DNA from: Zelopaecilomyces penicillatus
Lineage: Eukaryota; Ascomycota; Sordariomycetes; Hypocreales; Pseudodiploosporaceae
Length of the DNA: 64,000 nt
Direction of reading: 5' to 3'
Assembly: GCA_005765155.1 (NCBI GenBank)
Contig: VCCP01000002.1
Location: forward strand, 3,286,001-3,350,000
Position 1 is the first letter of the stretch, and every line of letters begins with the position of its first letter. The translations under genes and the position numbers were made by a program. Shown here piece after piece: positions 21,949-33,216 of this stretch. The notes below the pieces were generated by a model. The model saw nothing but the letters and a program-made list of their open reading frames with translations. It was not told where the DNA came from and made no database searches.

Positions 21949-24294
21949 GATGAAGTTGTATACTGTGTAATCAAGAAACTAGCAAATTCGATACCTGTAC
22001 AAATCAGCTTAAACCTCGATTTCAATCCGTTTGTGCTAACCATATCTGGTATCTATTTCAAACCGCTTTAGATAGTTCGGGACTTCATAGATCCCGCACA
22101 CCGAAATCGTTACGTAGTATAACAGTGAGGCCTTCCAAAACTATTGTGGAACCTCGGAGGAGGGAATGCCAGTAGCACTACAGACTATCTGTGCACTGTT
22201 GACACGAGCACAATATTGTTGTGCCTATGGAGCAATATATGCAGGTAATACCAACCAATTTCTATTGTGCTGTACCCTGAAACACAAAGTTTACCGGTAG
22301 CACTCGGGACCACTTTCCGACCCATGGTGAGTTCTATCAAATTGCCAATAAGGGATCCAAGCCACCAATTCTGATCAACAATTGATGCTTGTGCATATTA
22401 CAAGGCAACATACCCAACGATTGGGTAGAAGAGGCTTCCCAACAAGCTGAATATTTTGTAATGTCCCAAGACGAATTGCAAACGGGGGAAATGCTCCGTG
22501 CTCTTTCGCGAATTACCTAATTAGTGGTAGGCAAAGGAGGTTTGAATGTATCCCCCCAAGCCCCCGTTAGGTCAGGGATCCCCTGCAGATTACCCGGCGC
22601 GGCGGCCATGAGAGGTGAGACAGGTTGTATTAGAGGAAATCAACTGGCCCGTATGATTTTGTTGGTATTCTTGGGAACCCGAAGACGCCTCGATGGACCT
22701 ACTACGTAGCTGCTCCTTTCTTTAAGCCTTGTTATCCCGCTATGATGCCGCCGGTGTACAAGACTGGTGTTCTATGCAACCACTTGCACGTCATGCATAC
22801 ATGAAGATGGTGCAGTGTGACTGTCGAATTGCCGTCCAAGTCTCTCCGTTAGCGAGCCCCGCCCCCGCTGACATATCTGTATGTGGCTTCCAGGAAAATG
22901 TGTTAGTGCCAGCCTTGGCTGCAACCACATTTCTATGTGTACTCGTACAATTCTCCAATTCTTTTTTTTTTTTTTTTTTTTTTTTTGCTTGTTATTACTG
23001 GTTATGTCTTGTCATTTTTATTCGTACCAAAGTTGCATATCTGGAGGCACTAGACGTCAACAACGCATCAACCACGAGGCCGTGTGCAGGAGACACCAAA
23101 ACCGAGTCATCCACATGCCACAAGCCGGCGCACATGCGATAGAACTGGACGATGTCATTCGCTGTGGACGGCGCTACTCCAGGAAACTACCCATAGTTGG
23201 CAATAGTCACCTGCGATTGTGGTCGGGTATGGCGTAACAGCACATCAGCAATTGGTGGCAGGACTGGACAGTTTCTCAAGAGGTGAGGATGGGTGGGTGT
23301 GGTTGTGCTGGCACAATCATTTTAGCGGCTCTGCCCTGCCCGCTTAGTAACCGATTTGCACGTTCTTAGCGTCTCCAGACGGGAGCCCATGCACTGCAAA
23401 ACATTGCTGTAGGTAATGAATGTGCCTAATTCTGTAGTGCATCTGGCCCGTAATATCTCACTCACCCACCTGCAAACACTTTGCAGCACGCACCAACTGA
23501 GTGTGTCAGTGTACCCGCTCCCGCGAGATGCTAGGGCGGAGAAACCCATCATTTACCCCCATTCGCCCGCTCACTCCTGCTGGCGAGCTCGTTGTCTCGA
23601 AACCGCGAAACTAGAGCCCGTAACCACTGGACTTTTCTACGGCATCAGCATCTGCCGCGCGGGCTTCAGCTTCACATCGCTTCTTGTCTCGTGGACGACT
23701 GTTGCTCTCTCTCTGGTTGGCGACCGCGACACTCAAGCCTTGACGTCACAGCACCGTTGCCGCCACCCCCGGGCGCCGCTGGCTTCTGACCCAGCGCACC
23801 TTCTGCTGACCTAGCCACACAACAACTTCACCACACCAAAACACCTTTGTACGCAGATACGACCAACGCAAACTGCCATCTTGCTGGATCCGCGAGTGCA
23901 ACGAAGCACAAACGTCACCAACGATTCTGATACCCTCGAGCGTTAAGCCATTTTCCGATTGTCCCGGGCCGCTGTGCGGAAACCCCAAGCTGCGCCTCCC
24001 CTCGGACGGATTCTTCCGGCATCCCGATCCCGAAATACTACGTTGGAGGGATCGGCCATCCTGACTGCTCCTTAGCTGTGGCATCTGAACGACGTCTCCT
24101 CCATAACCTGACATACTCGCTGCCATGCTGTCCTATTGCTCCACGAGTTGTTGATAGTCGCTGTCGGGATAATGATCTGCTTGTTGGCCGCGTTTCGTAA
24201 GAGAAATCCCGAGCTAACACACATTGTGGAATCGTAAAGCTCACCCAATCTCTAGCAGCTTAGTTTGTGCCAGGCTGAGAGGGCCTCTATAAAC
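21949..24294. other. intergenic region upstream of the FMP27 gene
   Basis: No family recognised on either strand. It contains a T25 tract and, from about 23400, the upstream region of the FMP27 gene. A minus-strand open frame at 23746-24126 (126 codons, divergent from FMP27) is unlike any family I know and probably lies in the promoter/leader. Confidence 0.55.
22962..22986. repeat. poly(T) tract, 25 bases
   Basis: Uninterrupted T25 (A25 on the minus strand). It is either homopolymer slippage or the A-tail of an old retro-insert. No retroelement sequence was recognised beside it. Confidence 0.85.
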
Positions 24295-27200
24295 ATGGCT
24301 CTTCTCAATCCGACTTTTCTGCTTGGCGTTTTCGTCTTATTATATTTATCGTCCTTTGTTTTTTTCGCCATTATTCGAATTCTCACCGGCGTGTCGATAC
24401 AGCGAATTGGTTACTTCTCCTTGCGCCGTCTTGCCTACACACCTAGAGATGGATATAGGGTCGAGATACGGGGGCTGGGGCTCAACATTCATCGCCCGAC
24501 GTTTGCCCAGCCCACATGGTTGAGCCTGGTGCTCGATGAGTTGGTGTTGACGATTGACATGCAGGCCTTGGAGGGGCAGAGGAGGGCTGGCGATGCGGAA
24601 GCAGGGGAAAGGGCGGGAGATTCGGGGAGTGAGGCCAATTCCGACGAATCTCGGCCCCTCATCAAAGTACGACCTACTCGACGAAATGCGAACGTGGCAT
24701 CGCGAAGCGAGACTTGGACGAAGCTCATGAGAGCCAAGGAGAAGATGAAGAAACTGCATCGGAAAGTCAAGTGGTTGCGAATGGTGGATGTGGTTGCGAC
24801 CAATTCTATCGTACATGTCGTTGATGTTGGTAATATACAAGTTGGCAGCATTACGCTCGCGGTAGATACGAGGCGGAAGATGGTTGACCGGGCCAGATTT
24901 CTTTTCCAAAGATCCGAGTCTCGCAAAAAAGACCACCAAGCCGAGTGGATTCTCACCTTGCGCAGCGTCATGTTCACGGCTGAGGGCAAAGAGTCGCTTG
25001 AGGTGCTTGACCATGCCATGCTTAACATTCATGGTTTTCTCTACTCTTCAAAGGATGGCCTTCGAGACACTGCCGTGGCGTTGAAGCTCGGCCGACTTCA
25101 CATACCATATGACGACTTGCGATTATGTGCAACAAGGTATAAAAAATGTCGTAAGGAACCCGAGCCTGTCGGTTTGGATGAGCCTGTGGACATTTTCTTT
25201 GCCAAGGTTCTAAACAATGACGATACTGGCAACGCGAGCGAGCATCTGATGAAAACAGTGTCTGATTCCAAGGAATTCTTCAGCTCCATCCTAAGGGGCA
25301 TCAAGGAAGTCCAGTTCGCCGTCAGCTTCATTGGTCTCACCAAGGAACTTACAGGCGTCAAACCAGGAACCAAACCTGTCTTACTAAATGCTTCAATGAA
25401 GGAAGTTGGTGTCGACCTCCATCGTCTTGATCCCAAGTCACCCGCCCATCGAATGTACTTCCCCTCCAAAGACATCGCCCACGAAGCTCTGTTTGCCGCA
25501 CTATCTATTTCAATCGGACTAGATGATGGCCATGGTAAACCAGAACGCATTCTCTACATCCCCATGGCAACTACCACTGTGAGGACTACATTGCCATCGA
25601 AGACTGTTCAGCTGGCGCAAGCCGGCAGTTTCGAGGAGAAGAATGCCAATATTCTGTTTGCCAACTCAGTGGTCACATCCCCGTCCGTAGACCTGGATCC
25701 CCGGCATTTACCCCTGTTGATAGCTCTGATGCAATCTAAGCCGAAATCACCCAAGGTGCAAGAAGGACAAGGCCAAGGTCTCATTTCTCGCCTTCTCCCG
25801 AAAGCTAGCATCAAATTCTCGATGCATGAGCCTGTTCTCCGTATTAAACTGAAACCGTTGGGGGAGACAGAGGACCCTGATGACTTTGATCTCATTATTT
25901 CATCAATTTCATCAATTTCTCTTGATGTGGAGTCCTCTCATTCTCCTATCGAAGAACTTCATTACTCCCTGGATGGAGCAATGCGGCTTCAGTCCCATCA
26001 ACTGTATTACCAGGCGAGTGCGGGCGAAAGATTCAACTTAATTACAACTGAGTCTTTTGATTGGAAAGTCCATTTAGCCGCAGATCCTGATGTTTCTGTG
26101 GATGCAACCGGAAACATTCAGTCCTTTTCTATTAGCATGGTAAGGCCAGAAATTACAGATGGTGTGCGGCAAATAGTACGCCACTTGAGAACAGATGTGG
26201 AATCAGAGAAACGCGGCTCTTCCAAATCTAGACAGCATCGTAATTTCTTGCGGTCAATGCCCGACTGGCTTCTACGATCTCATATTGAGGCTACGGATTT
26301 TAACATTGAAATTGCAGGCGTAGATGAGGACATTTCGGATGATACCCGAGGTGTCTCGCTACATCTTGACCATTTGTCTGCCGAATATCGCGCACACAGG
26401 CTTGATGGTCTGCAACGGCGACCATTGAGAAGACGGACGTATAGCAGATCGATTACTCAATCTGACTCTGATCTTGCAACCTCTCCAGGCTCCCCAAGAC
26501 CCCGGAGAAAGCCTCAGACGGCAGGAGATGGCCGAAAACTTGCTTTCCATGCTCGAGGTATTGAGGTGCAGATGATTGAATCGGCCGACAAGCTTGAGGT
26601 AGACCCTTTTATCAGTCTGCCTCGACTAGAGCTCTCTTTCTCGGCATCAAGTGACAGCCACGGACCCACGTTCCACGTACATTCCTCTATTCGAACCCTT
26701 TTAGCACAGTACTCGCTTTATCGTCATTATGCCGTGGGGGTGGCTGTAATGACTCTGCGGAAAGCTTTTATGAGGACCAGTCGTGATGCTCCACGGACTC
26801 AGAAGCAAGGTGTTCATTTAAGCCCGGACCGATTGGCTCCTCCAGCCACACCAGGCGGTCCTCCCAGTGGAGATGCTCATTCCACTCCATCAGAACTACT
26901 CACTGTCGATGTTAAGATCTCACTATTTCAGATCAAGGCAGAGATGCCCCATGATCCGGCGTTGATGCTCCACGTGTATGGACTGGAAACTGGGCGACAC
27001 AGATGGGCTGCACCATACTTTTCATCCAAGCTTATTCGTTTGTACGTTGCATCGCCGCGATTGCACAACATATGGTCCAGGATGGTCAGCATCAAATCGG
27101 GTCGCCTCGATTTGCGCGAATCGAAGCACAAGACGGCGTCTGGAAGTATTGTGGAGGAGAAAATGTACGACGTTGCAACCGAGGCTATTCGTATAGGCGT

Positions 27201-30200
27201 ACCCTATGAAGTCAGCGTTCACCGTATCACCGACAACTGCATTAGTGTAGTCAAAGCCGTGCAACAGCTCCATCACAGATTTAAAACCGGCACCAATGAG
27301 TACATATTGGAGAAGAAGCCTGAAGGGCCCAAATCTGTTCCAAAGGTTTCATTGCGCACAAGAAATCTGCTCTTCGAGATGGAGGATGGCGCCTTTGAAT
27401 GGAGACTGGGTATGATTTACCGCACAGGCCGTGTAGAACAAACGCAGCGGTTAGCCAGAGAGGAGGCTTTCCGTGTCAAGCTGAAGAGAGTCCGTGAGGA
27501 AGAATCTCGGAAAGGTAGTAGTAAAGTGCGTGCAAGGTCAACCTATACCCGTGGACGAACCGACAATGCGGCATCATCATGGTTCAGGAGCCGAAGCTTG
27601 GATGCGGCCCCACACGATGAACGAGGTCGTGGGCTTCGCAGTGGCACCATGCCACGGTATGATCCAGATGGAGAAAGCTTAGGCGTCCATGGCCAGGCGA
27701 AAGTATCCGCGGACGAAGCAAGATTCCACCTCGACATGTTCCATGCTCAATCTTGGAAGAAGCGGATTGACCGAGCTTATAAGATTTCCCGGAACAGCAC
27801 AAAGGAACTGCGGGCCCTGTTTTGGGGCCACACTCACATCCCTGATGATGTTGAGGAAACAGAAAATATTCTTGAGGTGCCTCCTAGACCCGCGTTGATG
27901 GCTGCCATGATATCCGATTTGCATATTACCATTGACAAACCAACGTTTGCCATGAGAGACCTGCCGGATTTCATACACAAAATCGGCAAAGGTATGCCTC
28001 GGGATATGAAGTATAGTCTTCTCGTTCCTATGCATGTCGCGATTGAGATGGGAGAGGCTCGAGTGTCGTTACGCGACTATCCCTTGCCCTTTATACACAT
28101 ACCCGGGCTTAAAGCTGGACAGTCAACTAGACTGCAACCCGTTTCGCTAAAAACAAACTTCGTTCTTGCCGAGGAGTTTAGGGGTGTAGAATCAACTCGC
28201 AGAGTCAGGGTGAATATTATTCCTCCTCGCAACACTGACCCTGGCACATCCAATGAGGGGAGTTTTGCGATTGAGGTACGCCGGACTATTGGGCCAGTCA
28301 AGTCATTTTCTGACGTCTATATGGACATCAATACGGCCTTACCTACGCGTATTACTTGGGGTCCATGCTATCAGCCAGCGATTCAAGACATGATGATGGT
28401 TATCGAATCTTTTACAAAGCCACAAGTTGATCCGTCTGAGCGAGTTGGTTTCTGGGACAAGCTTCGTCTCAATTTCCATTCACGTATCCATATAGCGTGG
28501 AAAGAAGATGGCGAAGTGCACCTGGCTCTCAAGGGCACACGAGATCCTTATCAAGTAACTGGACACGGTGCAGGATTTATGATGTGTTGGCGAAACGATA
28601 TTCGGTGGAATCTCAATGCTGAGGAAGATCCGAAGCGATTTATGACGGTTGACAGTGGGGAGTTTGTGCTCGCTATCCCTGACTACAGCCATCATGTTCG
28701 AGAAGCTGCTCGACTACGAGAGCTTGATGAGAGTTACCTTACAGATGACAATTTCAGGCACGGGGCTGCCAAGTTCAAAAAGGTGGTGATGAAGCTCTCA
28801 GGGAAAGTGCAGTGGTTGGCTGGATTGATGTTCGAACAGGCCATTGAAGATGGAAGACGCAGTTTTGATTTCATCCCTCATTATGATGTCGTTCTCAAGA
28901 ATCCATTATTCGCCAAGCCTGGAGCTAATGGGCTTCCGTACGATGCAATGCGAGGTTTTAGAAGTCGACACATCCACTTGTCGATTGCTGTACGCGCACC
29001 GGCTGATCGCGAGTGGATGTCAAAAAGTATCAAGCCATCGCGAAGCTATAACACGGTACACCTGACCCCTAGGTTTTTTACGCACTTCTTTGCATGGTGG
29101 GGTCTGTTCGGAGGACCTATGTCATTGCCGATCCGCCAAGGAAATCTCTTCCCGGGCAGGGAGAAGAATAGCAAGAAGTTTGGAAGGCATTTGGCGACGG
29201 TCAAGCTCAACCTGCTTCTGGCACCACTATTCCTAAGCCATATATACAAGCACAAAGATGCAGAAGACTATGCTGAGAATGCTGTCTCAGCCACAGGGCT
29301 CAAAGTTCGATTTGATAGCTTCATGCTTGACCTGCATCAGCGACGAGAAGAGTTCAACACAGTGGGGAAGAGCAAAGATGCCCCGAGCAGAATATCAGGG
29401 ATCAAGATACACGCCGCCCAGCTCGATTTGGCCAGCGCAGATCTTCGAGCTGTATCAGCCAGCCTAAAGGGTACAACCACGGAGGCCATTTCGAAGGGGT
29501 CTGTGGCAACTCTGATCACTGACCAAGATGACAAGCTTGATCTTTCTCGATTTACCATTCCAGATGACGATTTTAGTTGGATTGATATGGATGATTTCGT
29601 TGAGCTGGATTGGATTCTTCCGACTGAGCCTCACCCTGATACCAAAATCATGCCACTGGCCTTTGTGCCCCGATTGACCTACTTCCGACAGACAGATATT
29701 GGAGGTACTATTGCAGGAGACCCAACCAGGACCAGCCCATTTGGCAACGAACCCACTCACTTCTGTATCATGAGCCATGATGACGATCCAAAGAGCGTGC
29801 AGAAACAGCTGATTCAAGAGCGGCTTGATCAACTCGAAGTTCAGATGCAAACTCACGCTCGCCAAGTTGGCGAGGCCGAATTGAAAGTGATTCAGACAGA
29901 TTCCAAGGATTCCGAGCTTGTTGACGATTTCGAGGCGTTACGCAAACACACAAATGTGCTCCGAGACAAGAAGACATTTCTGGAAAACATGCTTGAGCAA
30001 ATGAGCGTAAGGACACCGTCTAGTAGTCAATTATTCAACGGAGGAAGAAGGCAATCGACGAACTCTATGGGGACACGTAACGATGAGTCTCTACATATTC
30101 CGTCCAATACCGAGTTTGAAAGCGAGTTCAATAATCGCTTTGTCGTTCACAACATGCAACTGAAGTGGAACAATATGCTTCGCAACATCGTCTTGCGCTA

Positions 30201-33200
30201 CATCCATCAAAATAGCCAGCGGCGAGGCTTTATTTACTATCTGTCTCGACCAGCAGTGAAGTTCATCCTGGACATCTTGGAAGAGCAGAATAAAGCAAAG
30301 ACCAATAAACCTGCCAAGGCTGAATCAACTAAAGGCTCCAAAGGTGCCCGAACATCCCCTGAGCCCAACGCTAAGGATAACTTTGGCGCCGTTGATCTCG
30401 AGGACCGCATAAGAAGTATCTTGGGAGATGGGCGAAAGTTCAGCGTTGGAACCAACGGAGATGGTGTTCTTGATCCTATAATGGAAGATCTCGATAGCGG
30501 CATATCTGACGAGTTCAGCCCCCAGAACAGCTACCATATTCGATTAATTGCACCTCAAATCCAGCTGCAGAGCGACAAGAACAAAAAACACGTCGTCTTG
30601 GTTACTGCCAAGGGAATGGAGTTGAAGGTTCTGGAAGTGATGGATAAGGAAAGAATATCGGATGCGGTCAGCGGCCTTGTGCAGCGGCGATTCCTGGTCA
30701 ATATGGACAGCACGCAATTTTTTGTGACGCATCAAAAATGGTTCCTAACAAATCTGGTATCCATGTACGCTGGGAGTAGATACGGCGCACCGCCAGGTTC
30801 AGCCTGGCCGCCTTGGGTTCCAATGGAGGTCATGTTTAACTTCCAGGCTGATCCATTTGGGTTCAAGCGTGTCGTCCAAAAGACATCGGCGATGCTCCGA
30901 TATGACAAGTACAATACTTTGCGTCTGAAGTACAATGACGAGGTCAACAATGATGGCACCAATACTGCAGCAACTGATGTCGTGGAGTCACGCACTGATC
31001 ATTTATGGGTTGAATTTCCCCAAGCACGAGCATTGTGCAACTCTTCACAGTACTTTGCCATGTACGTTATTGTTCTGGATCTTCTCATGTATAGCGAACC
31101 TCTTGAGAAGACTCGAAGTGAACGCTTGGAGAAGATTATGCTCGCTTCGGATTTCAGCGATCTTAGCGGTACTCCAGAAATGGTTATGAAGCTTCAAGAC
31201 AGGATCAGGCAGATGCAAGAGATCAAATCGCATTTCATGATCTATTCTGATTTTCTGGATATGAGAGGGTGGCAAGACCGGCTAAGCCTGGAACGAGACC
31301 TGGCTGCTTGTGAGGACGAACTGTTCTTTATGATGAAGGCCATCACTACGTCGCAGAGAAGGTTCGATCTAAATAGCGATACCAATGCCCTGTTGAAATG
31401 GAGCATCTCTGCCAGAGATATTGTTTGGCATTTGATGCAGGATTCGAATGAGCCGCTTGTTGAGCTCCAATTGAAGGACCTTGAATACGACCGCACAGAC
31501 AACTCTGATGGCTCTCACATGAACCTTATCCGCGTGGGCAAAGTGCTTGGGCTAAACCTGCTACCAAATGCTACATACCCAGAGATTATTGCTCCTTATC
31601 ATGATGGGGAAAGAATCCATGTTCAGGATGACCAGAACAGCAACAACATGATTCAGGTGTACTGGTATATGCTGGAAGCTATCGCTGGAATACCAGTCAT
31701 GGAACGGTTCGAAGTCAACATGTTTCCCATCAAGGTGCAGCTGGAGCGAGAGGTTGGTAAACGTCTGTTTGAGTACATCTTCCCGGGCATGGATGGCGAC
31801 AGGTTTTCAAGCACAAGGAGCGACATGCCTGTTATCGTCAAACAGGACGCGTTTGGCCAGGAAGATGATGATAGCGAGTCACTAGAGAGTTCGAACAGCA
31901 AAATAGGCACGCCGTCAGCGGACTCTTCTGCCTTTTCTACGCGACCGGGTTCATTGGAGCTCCGACTGCAGCCCACGCTGTCGTCGAGTGTGATGCAGGA
32001 GCGCAGTCCCAAGAAAATCCACAATCCTCACAACGCCGATGGCCATGCTTTCCGACTATTCCGGTCGGGTGGTGCAAAGACGCTGGGCAAGAAACCCTCG
32101 TATGAATCGCTCCGGCCAATTGCTACTCCCCGCCCAGGTGCAATAGGCCGCACATCAACAGGCTTCTCGTCCAAGGACAGCCGAGAGTCTGCAGGTGCAG
32201 AGTCCAAGAAATCGTCACGATTCGGACTACGGGGAAAGAATCAGTCGGACAGTAAGCAGCAATCGGACGATCTCACCAAGATGATAAGCCGCGCCAGCAA
32301 TTACATGACTTTTGCTTACATCAAAATGCCGTCGGTTGTTTTATGTCTCAGTTACAAAGGCCGTGAACAACGCAACTTTGAGGATGTACATGATTTTGTC
32401 TTCCGTTTGCCTACGATCGAATGGCAAAACAAGACCTGGTCGAATCTTGATTTGGCACTGGCCTTGAAGAAGGCTGTCATCAAGGCACTCATTTCACATA
32501 CAGGAGCCATCATTGGTAACAAATTTTCCAGGCATCGACCAAATGCGGAGCAGCGCACCAAGTTACGAGAGCTCGCTAGTAATTCTGCTCTCATTACACC
32601 GATAACTGTATCTTCGGGCATGTCGCAACACTACGCTGGAAGTATCAACGATAGCGACGATTCCTCAAGTCTGTATGGCACATCCCCAGTAGATTACTCG
32701 CGATCGCCTCCGCGGTCGACACGCAGCAGTGTCCATAACGGATTCAGTGGACAACGGCCAGGAAGCCGCAGTAGCAGTGTTGCTAGTACGAGGTCTCGCC
32801 GGTCCGGACATAATGGACCTAGCATCCCAGCCTTTCTTACCATGACTCCACCCACGCCGCTCGAGAGCACACGCGGCGAGGACAGCTTAGGCGTTGAGCT
32901 CCTCCGACCCTCGTCCAGCCATGGCCCAAGCTCTTCAAATCATCGCAGTGGGCTCAGACACGTCTCTGGAGGAGACGGCCGACCCAGCACCAGCATCGAC
33001 ATTGTTGAGCCGAATGATCGAAGGAAAAGCGGAGCGAGTGGATTTAGAGAAAAGTTTAGCGCGTTTACCCATCGGATGAGCCACCGGGAAGGAAGTAATG
33101 GTGCCCGTGAAGACGAGACTGACTCGAGCGACTCGGACAGCCAAGATGAGAAAGAGACAAAACCGCAACGAGGAAAAAGACTAAGCTGGACACAGGGGCG

Positions 33201-33216
33201 GACAAAGACAAGCTGA
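24295..33216 (+). CDS. FMP27: FMP27/Hob family bridge-like lipid transfer protein
   Basis: Intronless gene for 2973 residues, counted from the ATG at 24295 (MALLNPTFLLG); an upstream in-frame TTG was not used. Yeast Fmp27/Hob1 and Ypr117w/Hob2, fly hobbit, plant SABRE and human KIAA0100/BLTP2 form this family. Known members are long rod-like proteins with a hydrophobic groove built from repeating beta-groove modules; they sit at ER-plasma membrane contact sites and move phospholipids. Seen here: an N-terminal membrane anchor (about residues 6-28), the VGFWDKLRLNFH block (GFWDK at about 1385-1389) and the WPPW motif (2171-2174) followed by VPMEVMFNFQADPFGFKRVV. A helical, probably coiled segment lies near residues 1840-1910 (KQLIQERLDQLEVQMQ). 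Several disordered, charged or Ser-rich linkers (about 715-750, 1070-1150, 1990-2040, 2520-2680) and a Ser/acidic C-terminal tail complete it. Length is close to the family norm of roughly 2500-3000. Confidence 0.95.
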   Translation: MALLNPTFLLGVFVLLYLSSFVFFAIIRILTGVSIQRIGYFSLRRLAYTPRDGYRVEIRGLGLNIHRPTFAQPTWLSLVLDELVLTIDMQALEGQRRAGDAEAGERAGDSGSEANSDESRPLIKVRPTRRNANVASRSETWTKLMRAKEKMKKLHRKVKWLRMVDVVATNSIVHVVDVGNIQVGSITLAVDTRRKMVDRARFLFQRSESRKKDHQAEWILTLRSVMFTAEGKESLEVLDHAMLNIHGFLYSSKDGLRDTAVALKLGRLHIPYDDLRLCATRYKKCRKEPEPVGLDEPVDIFFAKVLNNDDTGNASEHLMKTVSDSKEFFSSILRGIKEVQFAVSFIGLTKELTGVKPGTKPVLLNASMKEVGVDLHRLDPKSPAHRMYFPSKDIAHEALFAALSISIGLDDGHGKPERILYIPMATTTVRTTLPSKTVQLAQAGSFEEKNANILFANSVVTSPSVDLDPRHLPLLIALMQSKPKSPKVQEGQGQGLISRLLPKASIKFSMHEPVLRIKLKPLGETEDPDDFDLIISSISSISLDVESSHSPIEELHYSLDGAMRLQSHQLYYQASAGERFNLITTESFDWKVHLAADPDVSVDATGNIQSFSISMVRPEITDGVRQIVRHLRTDVESEKRGSSKSRQHRNFLRSMPDWLLRSHIEATDFNIEIAGVDEDISDDTRGVSLHLDHLSAEYRAHRLDGLQRRPLRRRTYSRSITQSDSDLATSPGSPRPRRKPQTAGDGRKLAFHARGIEVQMIESADKLEVDPFISLPRLELSFSASSDSHGPTFHVHSSIRTLLAQYSLYRHYAVGVAVMTLRKAFMRTSRDAPRTQKQGVHLSPDRLAPPATPGGPPSGDAHSTPSELLTVDVKISLFQIKAEMPHDPALMLHVYGLETGRHRWAAPYFSSKLIRLYVASPRLHNIWSRMVSIKSGRLDLRESKHKTASGSIVEEKMYDVATEAIRIGVPYEVSVHRITDNCISVVKAVQQLHHRFKTGTNEYILEKKPEGPKSVPKVSLRTRNLLFEMEDGAFEWRLGMIYRTGRVEQTQRLAREEAFRVKLKRVREEESRKGSSKVRARSTYTRGRTDNAASSWFRSRSLDAAPHDERGRGLRSGTMPRYDPDGESLGVHGQAKVSADEARFHLDMFHAQSWKKRIDRAYKISRNSTKELRALFWGHTHIPDDVEETENILEVPPRPALMAAMISDLHITIDKPTFAMRDLPDFIHKIGKGMPRDMKYSLLVPMHVAIEMGEARVSLRDYPLPFIHIPGLKAGQSTRLQPVSLKTNFVLAEEFRGVESTRRVRVNIIPPRNTDPGTSNEGSFAIEVRRTIGPVKSFSDVYMDINTALPTRITWGPCYQPAIQDMMMVIESFTKPQVDPSERVGFWDKLRLNFHSRIHIAWKEDGEVHLALKGTRDPYQVTGHGAGFMMCWRNDIRWNLNAEEDPKRFMTVDSGEFVLAIPDYSHHVREAARLRELDESYLTDDNFRHGAAKFKKVVMKLSGKVQWLAGLMFEQAIEDGRRSFDFIPHYDVVLKNPLFAKPGANGLPYDAMRGFRSRHIHLSIAVRAPADREWMSKSIKPSRSYNTVHLTPRFFTHFFAWWGLFGGPMSLPIRQGNLFPGREKNSKKFGRHLATVKLNLLLAPLFLSHIYKHKDAEDYAENAVSATGLKVRFDSFMLDLHQRREEFNTVGKSKDAPSRISGIKIHAAQLDLASADLRAVSASLKGTTTEAISKGSVATLITDQDDKLDLSRFTIPDDDFSWIDMDDFVELDWILPTEPHPDTKIMPLAFVPRLTYFRQTDIGGTIAGDPTRTSPFGNEPTHFCIMSHDDDPKSVQKQLIQERLDQLEVQMQTHARQVGEAELKVIQTDSKDSELVDDFEALRKHTNVLRDKKTFLENMLEQMSVRTPSSSQLFNGGRRQSTNSMGTRNDESLHIPSNTEFESEFNNRFVVHNMQLKWNNMLRNIVLRYIHQNSQRRGFIYYLSRPAVKFILDILEEQNKAKTNKPAKAESTKGSKGARTSPEPNAKDNFGAVDLEDRIRSILGDGRKFSVGTNGDGVLDPIMEDLDSGISDEFSPQNSYHIRLIAPQIQLQSDKNKKHVVLVTAKGMELKVLEVMDKERISDAVSGLVQRRFLVNMDSTQFFVTHQKWFLTNLVSMYAGSRYGAPPGSAWPPWVPMEVMFNFQADPFGFKRVVQKTSAMLRYDKYNTLRLKYNDEVNNDGTNTAATDVVESRTDHLWVEFPQARALCNSSQYFAMYVIVLDLLMYSEPLEKTRSERLEKIMLASDFSDLSGTPEMVMKLQDRIRQMQEIKSHFMIYSDFLDMRGWQDRLSLERDLAACEDELFFMMKAITTSQRRFDLNSDTNALLKWSISARDIVWHLMQDSNEPLVELQLKDLEYDRTDNSDGSHMNLIRVGKVLGLNLLPNATYPEIIAPYHDGERIHVQDDQNSNNMIQVYWYMLEAIAGIPVMERFEVNMFPIKVQLEREVGKRLFEYIFPGMDGDRFSSTRSDMPVIVKQDAFGQEDDDSESLESSNSKIGTPSADSSAFSTRPGSLELRLQPTLSSSVMQERSPKKIHNPHNADGHAFRLFRSGGAKTLGKKPSYESLRPIATPRPGAIGRTSTGFSSKDSRESAGAESKKSSRFGLRGKNQSDSKQQSDDLTKMISRASNYMTFAYIKMPSVVLCLSYKGREQRNFEDVHDFVFRLPTIEWQNKTWSNLDLALALKKAVIKALISHTGAIIGNKFSRHRPNAEQRTKLRELASNSALITPITVSSGMSQHYAGSINDSDDSSSLYGTSPVDYSRSPPRSTRSSVHNGFSGQRPGSRSSSVASTRSRRSGHNGPSIPAFLTMTPPTPLESTRGEDSLGVELLRPSSSHGPSSSNHRSGLRHVSGGDGRPSTSIDIVEPNDRRKSGASGFREKFSAFTHRMSHREGSNGAREDETDSSDSDSQDEKETKPQRGKRLSWTQGRTKTS

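Noticed and set aside
23746..24126. 126-codon minus-strand frame divergent from FMP27
   Set aside because: No family resemblance and no splice context; it lies in the presumed promoter. Kept only as a remote possibility.
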